Notes under the pieces: model-generated | Database searches by the model: none | What the model saw: only the letters and a program-made list of their open reading frames with translations | What the model was told of the DNA's origin: nothing | Part shown: positions 10,504 through 21,630 of the stretch, one piece after another | Numbering within the stretch: position 1 is the first letter of the stretch | Layout of the letters: each line of letters begins with the position of its first letter | Source of the DNA: Isoetes taiwanensis | Taxonomy: Eukaryota > Streptophyta > Lycopodiopsida > Isoetales > Isoetaceae | Assembly: GCA_021234155.1 (NCBI GenBank) | Contig: JAJEKV010000008.1 | Coordinates: 8,708,445 to 8,772,444, forward strand | DNA length: 64,000 nucleotides | Direction: 5' to 3' | Made by a program: the position numbers and the translations under genes

Positions 10504-12479
10504 TTGTATGAACCCCCAGGAGCAATCGCTGACGTACTAGACCAGCTAGGAGAAACACTACAGCTTTCAGAGGAGGACATCCACCAGGGTCTTAGGCATC
10601 TTGCTAATGGTAAAGCAAAGGACTTGCAGGGACTTCAGACCGAGCTGTTGAAATGGGGTGGGCCAGCTTTGCTCGGGCCTTTGACAGGGATAATCAATCA
10701 GGCCATCAGAGAGGGCCTCCCGCAGGAATGGATGGTTAGCAAGGTCACCCCTATCCATAAGACGGGAAGCAGGGATGACTCCACCAACTACCGTATGATC
10801 ATGGTGAGCCCGTTACTCGCAAAACTTCTAGCAGGTGTGCTGGAGAAGAAGTTAACGCAATGGGCGGAGGAAACTGGGGTACGTGCAGTTGGCCAGGCAG
10901 GTTTTCGCCCTGCCCACTCCACGAGTGATCATATTTTTACTCTCAGAATCCTTATGGAAGCTAGCCGCAATGCATGACGTGACTTGTATTGCTGTTTCGT
11001 GGATTTTAAGACGGTATATAATACGGTCCTTCGGGACCTGTTGTGGCAACGCTTGCAGGAGCTACATGTCCCACAGGATTTGCAGAATGCCATCTACCAG
11101 CTCTATGACGGAATATATGCCACTTTGCCTGCGTCAGACCACCGGGTGAACAACACCATAGGTGTTAAACAGGGATGCCTGTTTCTCCAACGCTTTTTGG
11201 ACTCTACATTGACAAACTGGAGACATGGATGCAAGAACATGGAGGTGGTGGCCCGCAGTTGCCAGAGGCATATACAGTAAAACAATTGCTCTATGCAAAC
11301 GATCTGGGCTTATTGTCCCATATAGCTAGGAGTATGCCGGAACATTTGGATGCTCTCAGTCAATTCTGTGACATAGCAGGAATGACAGTCAACCAGCAGA
11401 AAATCAAGCTGTTGCCAATCCTGTCTGCGCAGCATGATATCCCAGACTTCTATTACAGAGGATAAAGGATGGAAGTTGTAAGGACCTTTAAGTATCTGGG
11501 AATCGATTTCTCTGCTAACATGCTATGGGATGACTGTGTAGAAAGAAGGGTCAGCGCAGGATGGAAAGCCCTGTATGCAATGCAGAATAGTTGTTACAGA
11601 ATAGATCTCTGCGATTGGGCACGCAAAGCACGCCTGTTCCGAGCACTCGTGGAACCTGTATTGCTATATGGGGTAGAGGTCTGGGGGCCAGCGGTTAGCA
11701 AGGGTACTTGGAATAAGCTAGAGAGGGTACATAAGGCTTTCCTGACATACAGCCTAGGCGTCAAGGACACGGTGCCTTATCCGATTTTAACTGGCTTTTG
11801 TCCCCTGCAGCATTTTGCTATGCGCAGGCACCTTGCATATTTCCATAAGGTTGACAGAATGGATGCACAACGTCTTCCTCCCCGGGCTCTGTTATTGGCA
11901 CAAGGGCCACAACATTTGAAGAGAGTGTGGCAGGAGCATTGTAGGGGATGGTTCGCAAGATGGTCCATAGACTATCAACACATTATGGATATGTCGGATA
12001 TCGCAGAGCAGGAGCTGCATTTGAATGAGCGCTTTGCGGCCTCTCTGTGGGATGCGCCCACTCTTGCAAAGCCCAAAACAGAGCACTACCACACGCAGGT
12101 TAATCCGTCGCTTGAACATGGCCCCGACCAGTATTTGAAGGCACACATCTCTACCAAGAAACGAAGAGCTATAGCTGCAATAAGGACAGGCTCCCACCAT
12201 CTCAGAATTGAGACAGGCCGCTGGGGTACAGATGGAGGGCAGGGAATCCCCCAGCATGAGAGATTATGCCAGTGCTGTCACATGCAGATAGTAGAAGATG
12301 AACACCATGCTCTACAGGAATGCCCAGCATATGCACACATCCGAGCAGCTCACGCCGATCTCAGATGCTCTGAGATAGCAATTCATCAACTGTTGGCTTC
12401 GCCAATGGTTGCACGTCTCGCATCCTACATTTTGCAAGTCTCCACTGTCAGGGAGTCCCTCACAGCACAGGGAATTTGA
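10504..12479 (+). pseudogene. LINE reverse transcriptase, two stops and one frameshift
   Basis: Encodes the LINE RT (target-primed reverse transcription). Visible motifs: A-N-G-K-A-K-D (10606), G-Q-A-G-F-R-P and H-S-T-S-D-H (around 10900), F-V-D-F-K (10999), G-V-K-Q-G-C (11160), T-L-F-G-L-Y-I-D, then Y-A-N-D where Y-A-D-D is expected (around 11293), Y-L-G-I-D-F, and a C-terminal C-Q-C-C-H...H-H-A-L-Q-E-C-P-A-Y knuckle. Stops at 10975 and 11463 are in frame with the flanking coding sequence. A frameshift lies near 11178. The endonuclease domain is absent through 5' truncation. The D-to-N change alone would inactivate polymerisation. Confidence 0.85.
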
Positions 12480-12511
12480 GCGCCCAGATAGGGCCTCTCA
12501 ACGCCTACTAC

Positions 12512-12545
12512 AAGGGTTTTTCCTCCCACATGGGGGTTTTTTCAT
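12512..12545 (+). other. LINE 3'-UTR hairpin with ACAT loop
   Basis: AGGGTTTTTCCTC is followed by CCC-ACAT-GGG and a T-run. It is the third version of the hairpin also seen at 4968 (minus) and 8534 (plus). Confidence 0.6.
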
Positions 12546-12692
12546 CCCAGTGGTAGAGACACATTGTACAGGGTTTATGTGGTTCTCTTTTGTGTTTGGA
12601 AACTTTCCGCTATATTGTATCACCGTCTCATAGGCCTGTTAGCCTCCGTGGACGTTAAAATATACTTCCTTCCTTCCTTCCTTCTCAAAACT

Positions 12693-13599
12693 CCAAAACT
12701 AGAGGCCCAATATGCCCTATCAACCTCTCATCATCATCAGAGATGTGCACATGTTTATTGAAAGATATAAAAGATATGAAATCACGTACCTATTTCTATT
12801 TTGTACAAATGAATCGTCCAGTTGCAAGAGAAATTTCATTGTAAGACCTTTATGGATGGCTCGATCAAATGGACCTTCATGTTCTTACAACAAGTCCACC
12901 AGTATACTGAGAATAGATAGTGCCAACTTCAATGAAAGTGCGTTCTTGTCGAAAAGTGCAGTAGCTCATGTCTGGGATGGCATATACAGCTTTGGCATTA
13001 TAGTAGTCCATATATCATGAAATAGTCCAAAAATGAAAGTTGAGATTGCTAGGCAGATAGAACCCTTAGGTATCGAACACACCAATAGTGTTCAATTCTA
13101 GAAATTGGTCAGAGACTGTAACATCCTGGTCTGTAAAAACATACAAGACTATTCCCGAAGATATTGTGATGGCGTGCCTGCCAGATGTCACATTCTAATT
13201 ATTCAAGGTATACCTGGTTAATGATGTTGCCCCATTACATCTTCCACCTGCCTTTCTTTGGAGTTCGAATGTGCTGGCTCAATGTCAATCTGATGCACAA
13301 CATCATGGTTCCAGAGGCTTTAAGCTCCCCTGGAGTATCTGCACCCTCTATGGGCAAGACATCCTTTGGCAACCAAACGTCCACCTTTGAATGTCAGGAA
13401 CCCTTCGGTTATGGATCTTCAATCCTAGAAACTGGTCACACACGGCGAAAGATATATCGTTACAAATTGGGTGGCCGCCTCATTTCAAGAACAAAACACA
13501 TGAAAATTATATCAAAACTTGGTAAAAATGTCTTTAGAAAAGAGAGAGAAAGAAATTGACTCACACTAATCATCCCAAATTGCGATTTGGTGCGCCTCA
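12693..13599. other. Intergenic, nothing recognised
   Basis: No convincing gene. A 124-codon frame at 13185-13559 shows no family resemblance and has low-complexity ends; I treat it as chance. Confidence 0.45.
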
Positions 13600-13880
13600 A
13601 ATTGGTCACCACGAGGGCAAAAAAAAATTTCTTCTTCTTTCTTTTTTTGGCCCTCAAATTGGGCAGACGTCCGATTTTGGGCCGATCAAATTGGGCGTCC
13701 GCCCAATTTCAGGGCAATTTTTTTTATTTTTTTTTTGCCCTTAAATTGGGCGCGCCTACAAAATTGAGCGCCCGTCTTATTTGGGATCTCCAAATTGGTC
13801 GTCCGCCCTATTTCAGTGCATAAGATTCGGCCCTATATGTGCACCAAATTGGGCGCATCTGATTTCGTTGCACGAGATTT
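13600..13880. repeat. Palindrome-core cluster A
   Basis: Several diverged copies of a core with arms AAATTGGGC and GCCCAATTT occur here, for example near 13686-13711, with T-rich and A-rich spacers. The core recurs in clusters near 15 kb, 18 kb and 31 kb. Confidence 0.7.
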
Positions 13881-14865
13881 GGTCTTTAGCATGCTGTGCC
13901 TGCACATCCTTAATTCAAACCCTACCACAACTAGTTATGTGATTTCAGATAAAAGCTCGTACCTCTTCTTGAAGCCTAAGGTGTGTCTCATCATCTCATC
14001 ATGAGTGTCACAATGCATAATGCAACTCTCAGCTAAGAGCATTAGCCAAGGAAGATCAACGCACCATTAATCATTTAAATTACAATAAAAACTACTCTAG
14101 AATAGTAATAAGATTAACTTCAAAAGCAAACTACAAAAGTGGTAGCGCATTACAATAGCACATGCTATGTGCGAATAAAAAAGACAAAATCTACCGTGTG
14201 GTGGCAAAACGGCTAGTCAAGAGCGACAATGATGGACGGCAAAATGCCGAGAACATAGAATGGGTAGTAAGAGCTTTTGGCATTGAGTCAAGGGGGGGAA
14301 ATTCAAATTTGAATTTTGAATTTCAATAACCACACACGTGGCAAATTTATTTTAAATTTTAAATAGTTATAAGAAGGGGGTTTATTTTGTGACGCATTAT
14401 GGGCCCACCAAATATGCCCAGGATCTTTCCTTATGATGCCACGTGCCATCTTGCATGCAACCTTTGTCCATGTGCTTTTCAAATACTAGGACATCATTTT
14501 AGAGCTACAAGGTGGTTGTTTTCTTCCTTCTCTTGTGCTCGTCCAGGAAGGTGCCCATCTTTTAGAAGACTTTTTGAAGCATTTTTGCATGTCCAAGACC
14601 GTGAAAGGTTAGCACATCTCATTTTTTATTGCTTTTATTCTTTTTATATAGCTTTATCCTCCCTATATGCTCTATATGCGCACATCAAACGTTGTTCCCT
14701 TACTTTTTGACGTGGATGACCCTTCCTTTTCTTGCTTTTGGTGGGGATACGTGTCCTTGCTTTTCTCTTATATTGCTATTGGACATGCATATTGCCCACC
14801 AGCAGAGAACACTTGCTAAACAGAGTCTAAAACCAAAAGTTACACTGCCACCATTGAGCTCCCTT
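13881..14865. other. AT-rich intergenic, possible old element end
   Basis: No gene seen. Around 14290-14380 lies GAAATTCAAATTTGAATTTTGAATT-like AT palindromic sequence, resembling 18920-19000 on the other side of the palindrome clusters. The two may belong to one old repeat family. Confidence 0.35.
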
Positions 14866-15745
14866 AAATTGGGCGCCTGCCCAATTTGAGCCCAATTTAC
14901 GAGCCTATTTCTATAAATAGTATGCTTGATTAGTACCTCTATCAAAGCCCTCTGAACAAGCTTTCCAACGAGAAAAAAATGCCAAAATCAGAGTCTGGCA
15001 AAAAAAGTATTTTGCCACCCCAAAGGGCACCCGCCTAATTTGAGCCAAATTTATGAGCCCATTTTTATAACTAATATGCTTCATTAGTGCCTCTATCAAA
15101 CTCTGAACAAGCTTTCCAACAAGATAAAAAACACCAAAATCAGAGTCTAGATGCATACAAAAAAAGTATTTTGTCACCCCGGGGCCCCCAAATTGGGTGC
15201 CCGCACAATTTGAGCCAAATTTGGAGCCCATTTATATAAATATTATGCTTAATTAGTCCTTATTAAAGCTCTCTGAATGCGCTTTCCAACGAGCTAAAGA
15301 ATGTCAAAAATGGAGTCCGGATGCAAAAGTTATGCCAAAAAATATATTATGCCACCCCGGAACCCCTTAAATTGGGCGCCCGCCCAATTTGACCCAAATT
15401 TAGGGACCATTTGTGTAAATATAATGCCTGATTAAATATCTTTATCAAAGCTCTCTGAACAAGCTTTCCAACGAGCTAAAGAACATTGAAAAGGGAGTCC
15501 GAATGCAAAAGTTATGCCAAAAAATATATATTCTGACACCCCGGAACCCCTTAAATTGGGCGCCCGCCCAATTTGAGCCAAATTTGGGGACTATTTATGT
15601 AAATATGATGCTCAATTAAATATCTTTATCAAAGTTCTCTGAATAAGCTTTCCAACGAGCTAAAGAACGTCGAAAACAGAGTCCAGAGTTAAAAGTTATA
15701 CCGAAAAGCCTATTCTATGAGCCTGGGACCCTGCAAATTGGGCGC
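14866..15745 (+). repeat. Palindrome-core tandem array B (about 175-bp units)
   Basis: About five head-to-tail units of roughly 165-185 bp. Each starts with CTTAAATTGGGCGCCC-type palindrome DNA, continues with a TTTGAGCCAAATTT block and TCTGAACAAGCTTTCCAACG, and ends with GGAGTCCGGATGCAAAAGTTATG and a CACCCCGG block. Later units (from 15190) are more alike than the first two. A sixth, inverted copy follows at 15745. Confidence 0.85.
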
Positions 15746-15940
15746 CCGCCCATTTAAGGGGTTCTAGGGTGGCAGAATAGAACTTTTGGCATAACTTTTG
15801 CATTCGGACTCCATTTTCTATGTTCTTTAGTTCGTTAGAAAGCTTGTTCAGAGAGCTTTAATAAGTATAATAAGTAAACATAATATCCATATAAATGGGC
15901 TCCAAATTTGGCTCAAATTGGGCCATTCAGTGTGCAAGGC
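15745..15940 (-). repeat. Inverted copy of the array-B unit
   Basis: The sequence AACTTTTGCATTCGGACTCC, AAAGCTTGTTCAGAGAGCTTT and CCAAATTTGGCTCAAATTGGG is the reverse complement of the array-B unit. It meets the direct array head to head at a shared palindrome core around 15735-15760. Confidence 0.85.
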
Positions 15941-17400
15941 AACACCATCCAGGGCGAATTGGGCGCCCGCCCAGTTTGGCCCTTGGGAAAAAACTTTTTG
16001 CCATGCCCAGTTTGGCCCTTGGGACATAATCTTTTGTTCTAACCGAACTTTTATTGTTGTGTAGAATCAATGGCTACGAGAGTCTTGACAAATCCAGAAG
16101 TTGGCTTCACATGAGATAGAAGAGGAGGGAAATAAGTCACTGAGCTCCCAAGAATTCATGGAGAGGATGGAAGTTTTGAAAGATGCTGCCCCCAGCAAGC
16201 TCAAGCACAGATTGAAGAACCTAAAAAAGGCATGCCAGATGAAGAGCAACCTAACTCTTGAGAATTATGTGATTATCTATTCGACTATTTTGGCATAGAA
16301 GTAACTCCAAACTGGACGCCAATTTCAGGATGCATTACTGTACATTTAATCATAATGCTATATGCTCCATATGTTTGTAAACGATATCTAATGAATTAAA
16401 TTTAGATGTTTGTCTCACATCTTATGTTATTATATCCATTTATGTTGTACTATACACTCTCTATTCTACACAATTATGAGCATTTGAGATATATATGGAC
16501 TTACAAGAAGTCCATATAATGAAACTGTGCTTATAGGGGCTTACATTGATATCGATGTATATGTCCAACCTATAACTGATTATAAGACCAGAGAGATGAT
16601 TAAAAGACATGAGAAACATAAAAAATAATGGATGAGATGTGTTGGAAAAGATCAAATAAAATAAAGATATGCAAAAACATTGCTCCTTGGCACAAACCTG
16701 TAACTCCAAATGGGCAAGCTCCAAATGGTGCTTCTCAAAACAGGAGCTACAAAAATTGAGAAACTCAACGTTCAAACCTAACCATCTATGTAGATAAAGA
16801 TCCCGACATCTCTAATAATTCATCTGGAGATGATCACTGTGAGTCTCACTAATGATTCTGCTTTTTCAATATCATTGCAGACAAGAGAAGAATGCGTGTT
16901 CTATATCTTGTGTTCTAGGTTATTATCCCAGAAACTGCCTGCGTAGAGAAAGGAAGTTATAAAAGGAAAAACAAATAAAATACAAAATTGAAAGCAAAGT
17001 AAGCATCTACCCAAAGATCAAGACTGGAGCTCAAGAAAAAGAACCATAAAACTAGAGAAAGTATGTGATTCAAGCTCTCTTTTTTGTGATAAAAAATAAA
17101 AAACCTAACCTGTATACTGGATACGTCATCCAAATAATGGCGTCCTGAAGAAAAGAGACATCATGACTTCCACGTCCGATTGTCTTGGTTTTCATGCTGC
17201 TTGGTTGTCTCAGACATTTCTGGTGACTTCCAAAGAAAATAACATCAGCTAGTCAATGTGGACGTTTTTCTAAACTTGGACATATATAGTGACTATCATT
17301 ACAGACTGTGAGCCCAAAAGCAAAAGCCACAGACTCTGCAAATATTGGAGCGCATCACTTTTTGCTTGCAGATTGGGATCAAAGAGGCGGAATACATACT
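15941..17400. other. Intergenic; small unrecognised frame at 16101-16298
   Basis: One more palindrome core lies at 15956-15978. A 65-codon ATG frame at 16101-16298 is lysine- and glutamate-rich and helical in appearance, but matches no family that I know. Nothing else was recognised. Confidence 0.4.
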
Positions 17401-17404
17401 GGAA

Positions 17405-17436
<32 letters not shown>

Positions 17437-17930
17437 AGCTCTCTTTGGGCCTTGAGAAACCATGGAGCCTGATATATTGTCATTTACATTTCAGTATAAA
17501 GGAACGGCGTGTGTCTACCGCCCTTATGTATTGCCCCACAACCATGTGTGGTAGCGTGAACAATGAACTGAAATGTTTGATTGTAAAATTGAATCTGTTT
17601 CCTATGTCTGTGTACGCTGTACATGATGTAAACACATGATTCTCATCTTCTATGTTTCCCATATCACATAACTTACATATTCTCTCTTCCATCGGTGTCT
17701 TTTGCCAATGCCCTACTTCCAATTCTAACCTATGTGAACTTGTTCTGTAGTGAGCCATCAACTACTTTAAGGATCTAGGAATGTTTGCATTCAGATATTC
17801 CTGGCTCTTGAGTTCACCCATTTGGTTTACCTGCTCTTTGTAATGAATCATCCTGCTGCCTGGGTTTTTCCATAGATGCTCAATGGCAAGCTACTCCAAT
17901 AAGGAGCGTGCATCATCCTTGTTATGTGGC
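17401..17930 (-). mobile_element. LINE 3' fragment with (AAAT)n tail
   Basis: On the minus strand, 17930-17480 encodes the extreme C-terminus of the same LINE family: a Y-K-E-Q-V-N-Q segment, then R-T-S-S-H-R-L-E-L-E-V-G-H-W and the knuckle C-K-L-C...E-D-E-N-H-V-F-T-S-C. A frameshift separates the two parts near 17758. The 3' end at 17406-17434 is about seven units of a TTTA/TAAA tetranucleotide, again a microsatellite tail. The copy is truncated and dead. Confidence 0.75.
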
Positions 17931-18109
17931 TAGTTTTGCGAATTAATGCCCCATTTTCCAGCCCATCTTTTCAAATCATTCAGCCAACCTGGATCTGAAT
18001 GTGCCAATGCCAAATGCGCCAGCCTATGCTCTGGTTGCTCTACTATCCGATTCATATAGTTTATGGATTGAAACAATGCTTTCAATTCTAAGGGGAACAT
18101 ACCTGATTC
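17931..18109. other. Spacer between LINE fragment and array C
   Basis: No feature recognised apart from possible continuation of LINE-derived sequence on the minus strand. Confidence 0.3.
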
Positions 18110-18400
18110 ATCCTGAGCCCAAATTGGGTGCCCGCCCAATTTGCTCAAGGGGGCTTGCATTAGGAAGAGCCCAGTCAGGGTCCCCCCTGGGGCCAAGTTG
18201 GGCGCCCGCTCAATTTGCCCTGGGGTGTGAAGTTATATGCAAGGTTGTTGTTTCTCTCTTGGGCCAAATTGGGCGCCCGCCCATTTTGCTCAAGGGGGAT
18301 GAAATTCTATGCAAGGTTTCTTGTTTCCCTTGGGACAAACTGGGCACCCGCCCAATTTACTCAAGGGGCCACAGCAGGCGCCCGGCTTATGTTTAGGATG
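18110..18400 (+). repeat. Palindrome-core tandem array C (about 75-bp units)
   Basis: Four copies of the palindrome core near 18120, 18197, 18265 and 18338 are separated by spacers of about 50 bp containing CTCAAGGGGG, TGAAATTCTATGCAAGG and TTTCTTGGG-like words. The spacer is unrelated to that of array B, although the core is the same. Confidence 0.8.
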
Positions 18401-18539
18401 TGGCAGTATCTATCAAGAAGGCGTTGAGAGAAGGCAACACTTAAGCAAGGCCAAATCAATATAAAACAAATAGTCATGCTTACCTTTGCCTCCCTTCGTG
18501 GGGCGAGATGCCAACAACAGGTACGAATGGCCTGCAAGA

Positions 18540-18770
18540 GAACATGCGCCAAGGTTACAGGGACAGGAATGCAATAGGGCAATCAAGAGAAGAAGGCACC
18601 AAGAGGAAGGCAACAAGAGGATGACGAGCAGAAGGTCTTAAGGATACAGGGATCCGAAGGCGATAGGGCGATCTGGAGAGGAAGGCGCCAACAGGAAAGT
18701 GACAAGAGGATCCGAAGGCGACGGGGCGATCAACAGCACAAGGCATCAAGGCTACAGGGAGAATGTAGAA
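18540..18770. repeat. Degenerate GC-rich tandem repeat
   Basis: Words such as GAGGATCCGAAGGCGA, GGGCGATC and AAGGCGCCAACAGGAA recur about three times with a period near 70 bp. Coding potential was not recognised on either strand. Confidence 0.6.
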
Positions 18771-19165
18771 AATTCCAAAACTGTAGTCGCAAACAAGAAA
18801 GAGCTTTTAAAGGGGCCATGTATGGGCCCTTCATGCATGCATGACAAGTGTCGCCTAAAACAAATAGACCTTTTCAGAAAAAATGGACCATTTCCATAAA
18901 TCACCGTAAGGAATTAAATTTGGACCTCCTTATTAAATGCACATGAAATTTGAATTTCAAATATTTCATTTAATGCAATTCACTCCACGACACATGGCGC
19001 GCGCTTGACTAGTTTAGGCGGGAAAATTTGTTTTCAAATTTAGGGGGGAAATTCTTTTCAAATTTCAGGCGCAAATTTCTGTTTAAATGTAAATGCTTAT
19101 CCATCCTTTCGGTTTCTACGTATTACTCTTCTTGGCTAAACAAGAATCTTCAAGGCACCGACCAT
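18771..19165. other. Intergenic flank of the gypsy element
   Basis: AT-palindromic words (AAATTTGAATTTCAAAT) at 18949-18962. No gene seen. Confidence 0.4.
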
Positions 19166-19170
19166 CTTCA

Positions 19171-19758
19171 TGTTAGTCCTGTGCCTCCTGGTACAGGACT
19201 ATTCATGCATACGTCAGACCAGGTCAAGCTCAAAGATCCTCAGTCAACCACGGGTCAGACATCCAAGCCTCCGCAGAAGACTAAGCGGCCACGCCTTGAT
19301 CAAAGCCTTTGGTCATCAACAAGAGGCGCCGCTTTCACAAGTGATGACGTGCCACGCCACGTCGGCGTCAGCGTGATTTTAGGCACTTCAAGAGGCACCG
19401 CCAACATTCCTGCAAATCAGGCCTCCTTCCAGGAGTCGGCACCGAGATCAGTTAGAGTGTCTATATTGGGCCCAAGGCCATTGTACTATATATATGAGTA
19501 GAGTTAGCTCATAAGTTTTTAGATGAGTTTTGAGTCTTGTCTCTCTTGGTCTCCTCTCTATTAGAGCTCATGTATGTTCATCATTGATATCAAGGAAGCT
19601 TATCATTTTCCTCTCATTGTTCTCTTTTGTTCTTTTTTCTTCTTCTTGTTTTTCTCTTGCAAATCCCGCGTGACATAGTCCCCCGGATTCTCCTGTTAGA
19701 TCCAAGGGTCCTCACAGAGGGTCTCTTCGCAGGAGTTCCCGAACCCGACCCCCAAACA
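19171..19758 (+). repeat. 5' LTR of the gypsy element
   Basis: About 588 bp, TG...CA ended. A TATA-like CTATATATATG lies at 19486-19496, the probable transcription start region. Long stretches are identical to the 3' LTR (29683-30281), but differences are bunched in GC-rich words. Confidence 0.93.
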
Positions 19759-19759
19759 C

Positions 19760-19776
19760 TGCCGCCGCTGCCGGGT
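19760..19776 (+). promoter_or_regulatory. Primer-binding site, tRNA-Asp-like
   Basis: Begins one base after the LTR. TGCCGCCGCTGCCGGG resembles the complement of the plant tRNA-Asp 3' end (TGGCGCCGTTGCCGGG) with two mismatches. That site is typical of Athila/Tat-type plant elements. Confidence 0.6.
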
Positions 19777-19856
19777 CGATTTTCGCCTACTTTCTTCTCC
19801 ATCGCCATGCATCCGTAATTTCCGCCCGGAAGAACTCCTTTCTCGACGGCATCTGC

Positions 19857-21570
19857 TTGAGCGCCATCGGCGTCGGGGAACTGTTTCGCGACATGTATGG
19901 ATCTGCTTATGACATAGAGGGAGGCCATCTTCGGTCTAGGGCTCGATCACGCCACCCACCCCTCGTGTCGGTCTCTCGGTTCCCAGCCTCCCCAAAGCGT
20001 GCAAACATTGCTCACAACCTCAGTCCCCTCACCACTATCAGGAGCCTTATCCGGCTCAACCTTCTCAACCGTACTTTCACACCCCTGAAAATGCCTACAT
20101 CCATCATTCTTCAGGCCATACGCCTTTCCCTTCGCAACCATCATCTCCCGGGTGGGCACGGCTATCCACATGTCTCTTTTTATGCCTACCGGGGAAATAT
20201 CCTTTCCCTACGTTTCCCACTGCTCTTCCTGTTTACAACCTTACAGATCTCAAAACCAATGCCCCAGCTACTTCAGTTTCTCAACCGCAGTCACCCCTTC
20301 ATCCGGGTCCGTCAGGCACAATGCCCCATCCACCTCAACCTCCATATCCTCCCTATCGCGTTCCTCATGCAGCCCAAAGACTTTCACATCTACCTTTCGG
20401 ACTACGAACCGACTTATCCCACCTTTGGCAACACGAAAGGCAAACCGTTAGACCAAAGTGCTCAGGCCCACATGGAAGAATTTGAGGCTCTAGCTGTCCT
20501 AAATGGTCACGCGCAACCTCAACTGAAATTCCACATCTTTTCCACCACACTGCGTGGCTCTCCTCATCAATGGCTCATGTCCAACAAAAGCCATTGGAAA
20601 CAAGACTGGTCTGAAATGCGCACTGCTTTTCTCTCTCATTACGGAACCACGGATGATGATCAACTTCATCTCAAGCAACTCAATGAACTTCAACAAGAGC
20701 CCACGGAGTCTGCCCGGGATTTTGCGGATCGACTTCACATTCTGCTAAGTAAGCTCAAGGAGTACCCTACACGAGCCGCATTTTGGTCCGGTTTCTCCAA
20801 GGACTTCCTCCTCCTCGCTATTCGACTCATGACCCGAATACCTACGACCAAAAACTTTGGAGCAAAGCTATCGATCTTGTCAATCACTTTCACAATGTTT
20901 CTTCCCGAGGCGTGGCTCTTCAAGAGCTCCCGCTCATTCCACTGTCATGGTTCCACAAACGGTACCGCTCAGCCTCCACACGCTAATCCACAGCCGCGAG
21001 CCACATCTCCGGTGCCATATTTGCAAATACCAAGGCCATTTGGCCAATGAGTGCAACTCCACCAATGGCCCGCCTCATTGCAAGCGATGCAACATGTGCA
21101 ATCATGCCCGCGGAAGAGTGCACTCGCACTCATCCCACACCGCTCCAAGCAACAAAATGGTTTATCAAGTGCAAACCACACCTCAAAGAACAATCGCACT
21201 ATCGCCACCACCTCTTGGTCGTGCAGCCCACGCAATTCTATCGACAATGGGGACCAACCACGGGGATCCAACCAACGTCCTCCTTTTGATCCTTCTAAAG
21301 CTCAATGTTATCACCTTTCCAAGAATGGGGTCACACCACCACGGCGTGTCCTCAACTTCCTCAAGTTCAGTCGGCTTCCCGGCACCAATCGGGACCCGCG
21401 TCGGTCCGCCTCACGGCTTACCAACTCTGGCTTGCTAATGGCAAACAAGGCCCGCGACCAGTTCTTAAGAAGCCACCACGAGCACCTCAGCAATCACGCT
21501 ATCAACCAGCTCCAAAGAAATCAACCTCACCGGATCAACAAGCCCAAGAGGAAATTTTTCGGCACTTAAT
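19857..21570 (+). pseudogene. gag polyprotein, frame-broken
   Basis: Structural capsid-nucleocapsid precursor of the retrotransposon. A retrotransposon-gag domain is visible at about 20460-20760 (E-E-F-E-A-L-A-V-L-N-G-H, L-R-G-S-P-H-Q-W-L, Q-E-P-T-E-S-A-R-D-F-A-D-R-L). It continues in another frame from 20783. The nucleocapsid knuckle C-H-I-C-K-Y-Q-G-H-L-A-N-E-C is at 21013-21054. A second, imperfect C-K-R-C-N-M-C-N-H knuckle follows at about 21076 and is split by a frame change. Several frameshifts break the product. The N-terminal part is proline-rich and poorly conserved in appearance. Confidence 0.8.
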
Positions 21571-21630
21571 CCTCCAAAGTAGTCAAATTGGGTTGGTTTA
21601 GTTTCACGCCAGACCAAGGCATCACGTCCC

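Larger units (their letters stand above)
10504..12692 (+). mobile_element. 5'-truncated LINE, nearly open ORF2, (CTTC)n tail
   Basis: A plus-strand LINE of the same family as 4861-7404. It begins inside the RT N-terminal region and ends with the hairpin UTR (12512-12545), the bases CCGTGGACGTTAAAATATA and about five CTTC units (12662-12684). The coding region is interrupted only by two in-frame stops and one frameshift, so it is younger or better preserved than the minus-strand copy. Confidence 0.85.

Noticed and set aside
13185-13559. 124-codon plus-strand frame
   Set aside because: No motif, composition close to that of neighbouring non-coding DNA, ends in A-rich sequence.
19760-19776. Initiator methionine primer site for the first gypsy element
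   Set aside because: The sequence lacks TGGTATCAGAGC and instead resembles the tRNA-Asp site; the methionine site belongs to the nested element at 46350-46368.
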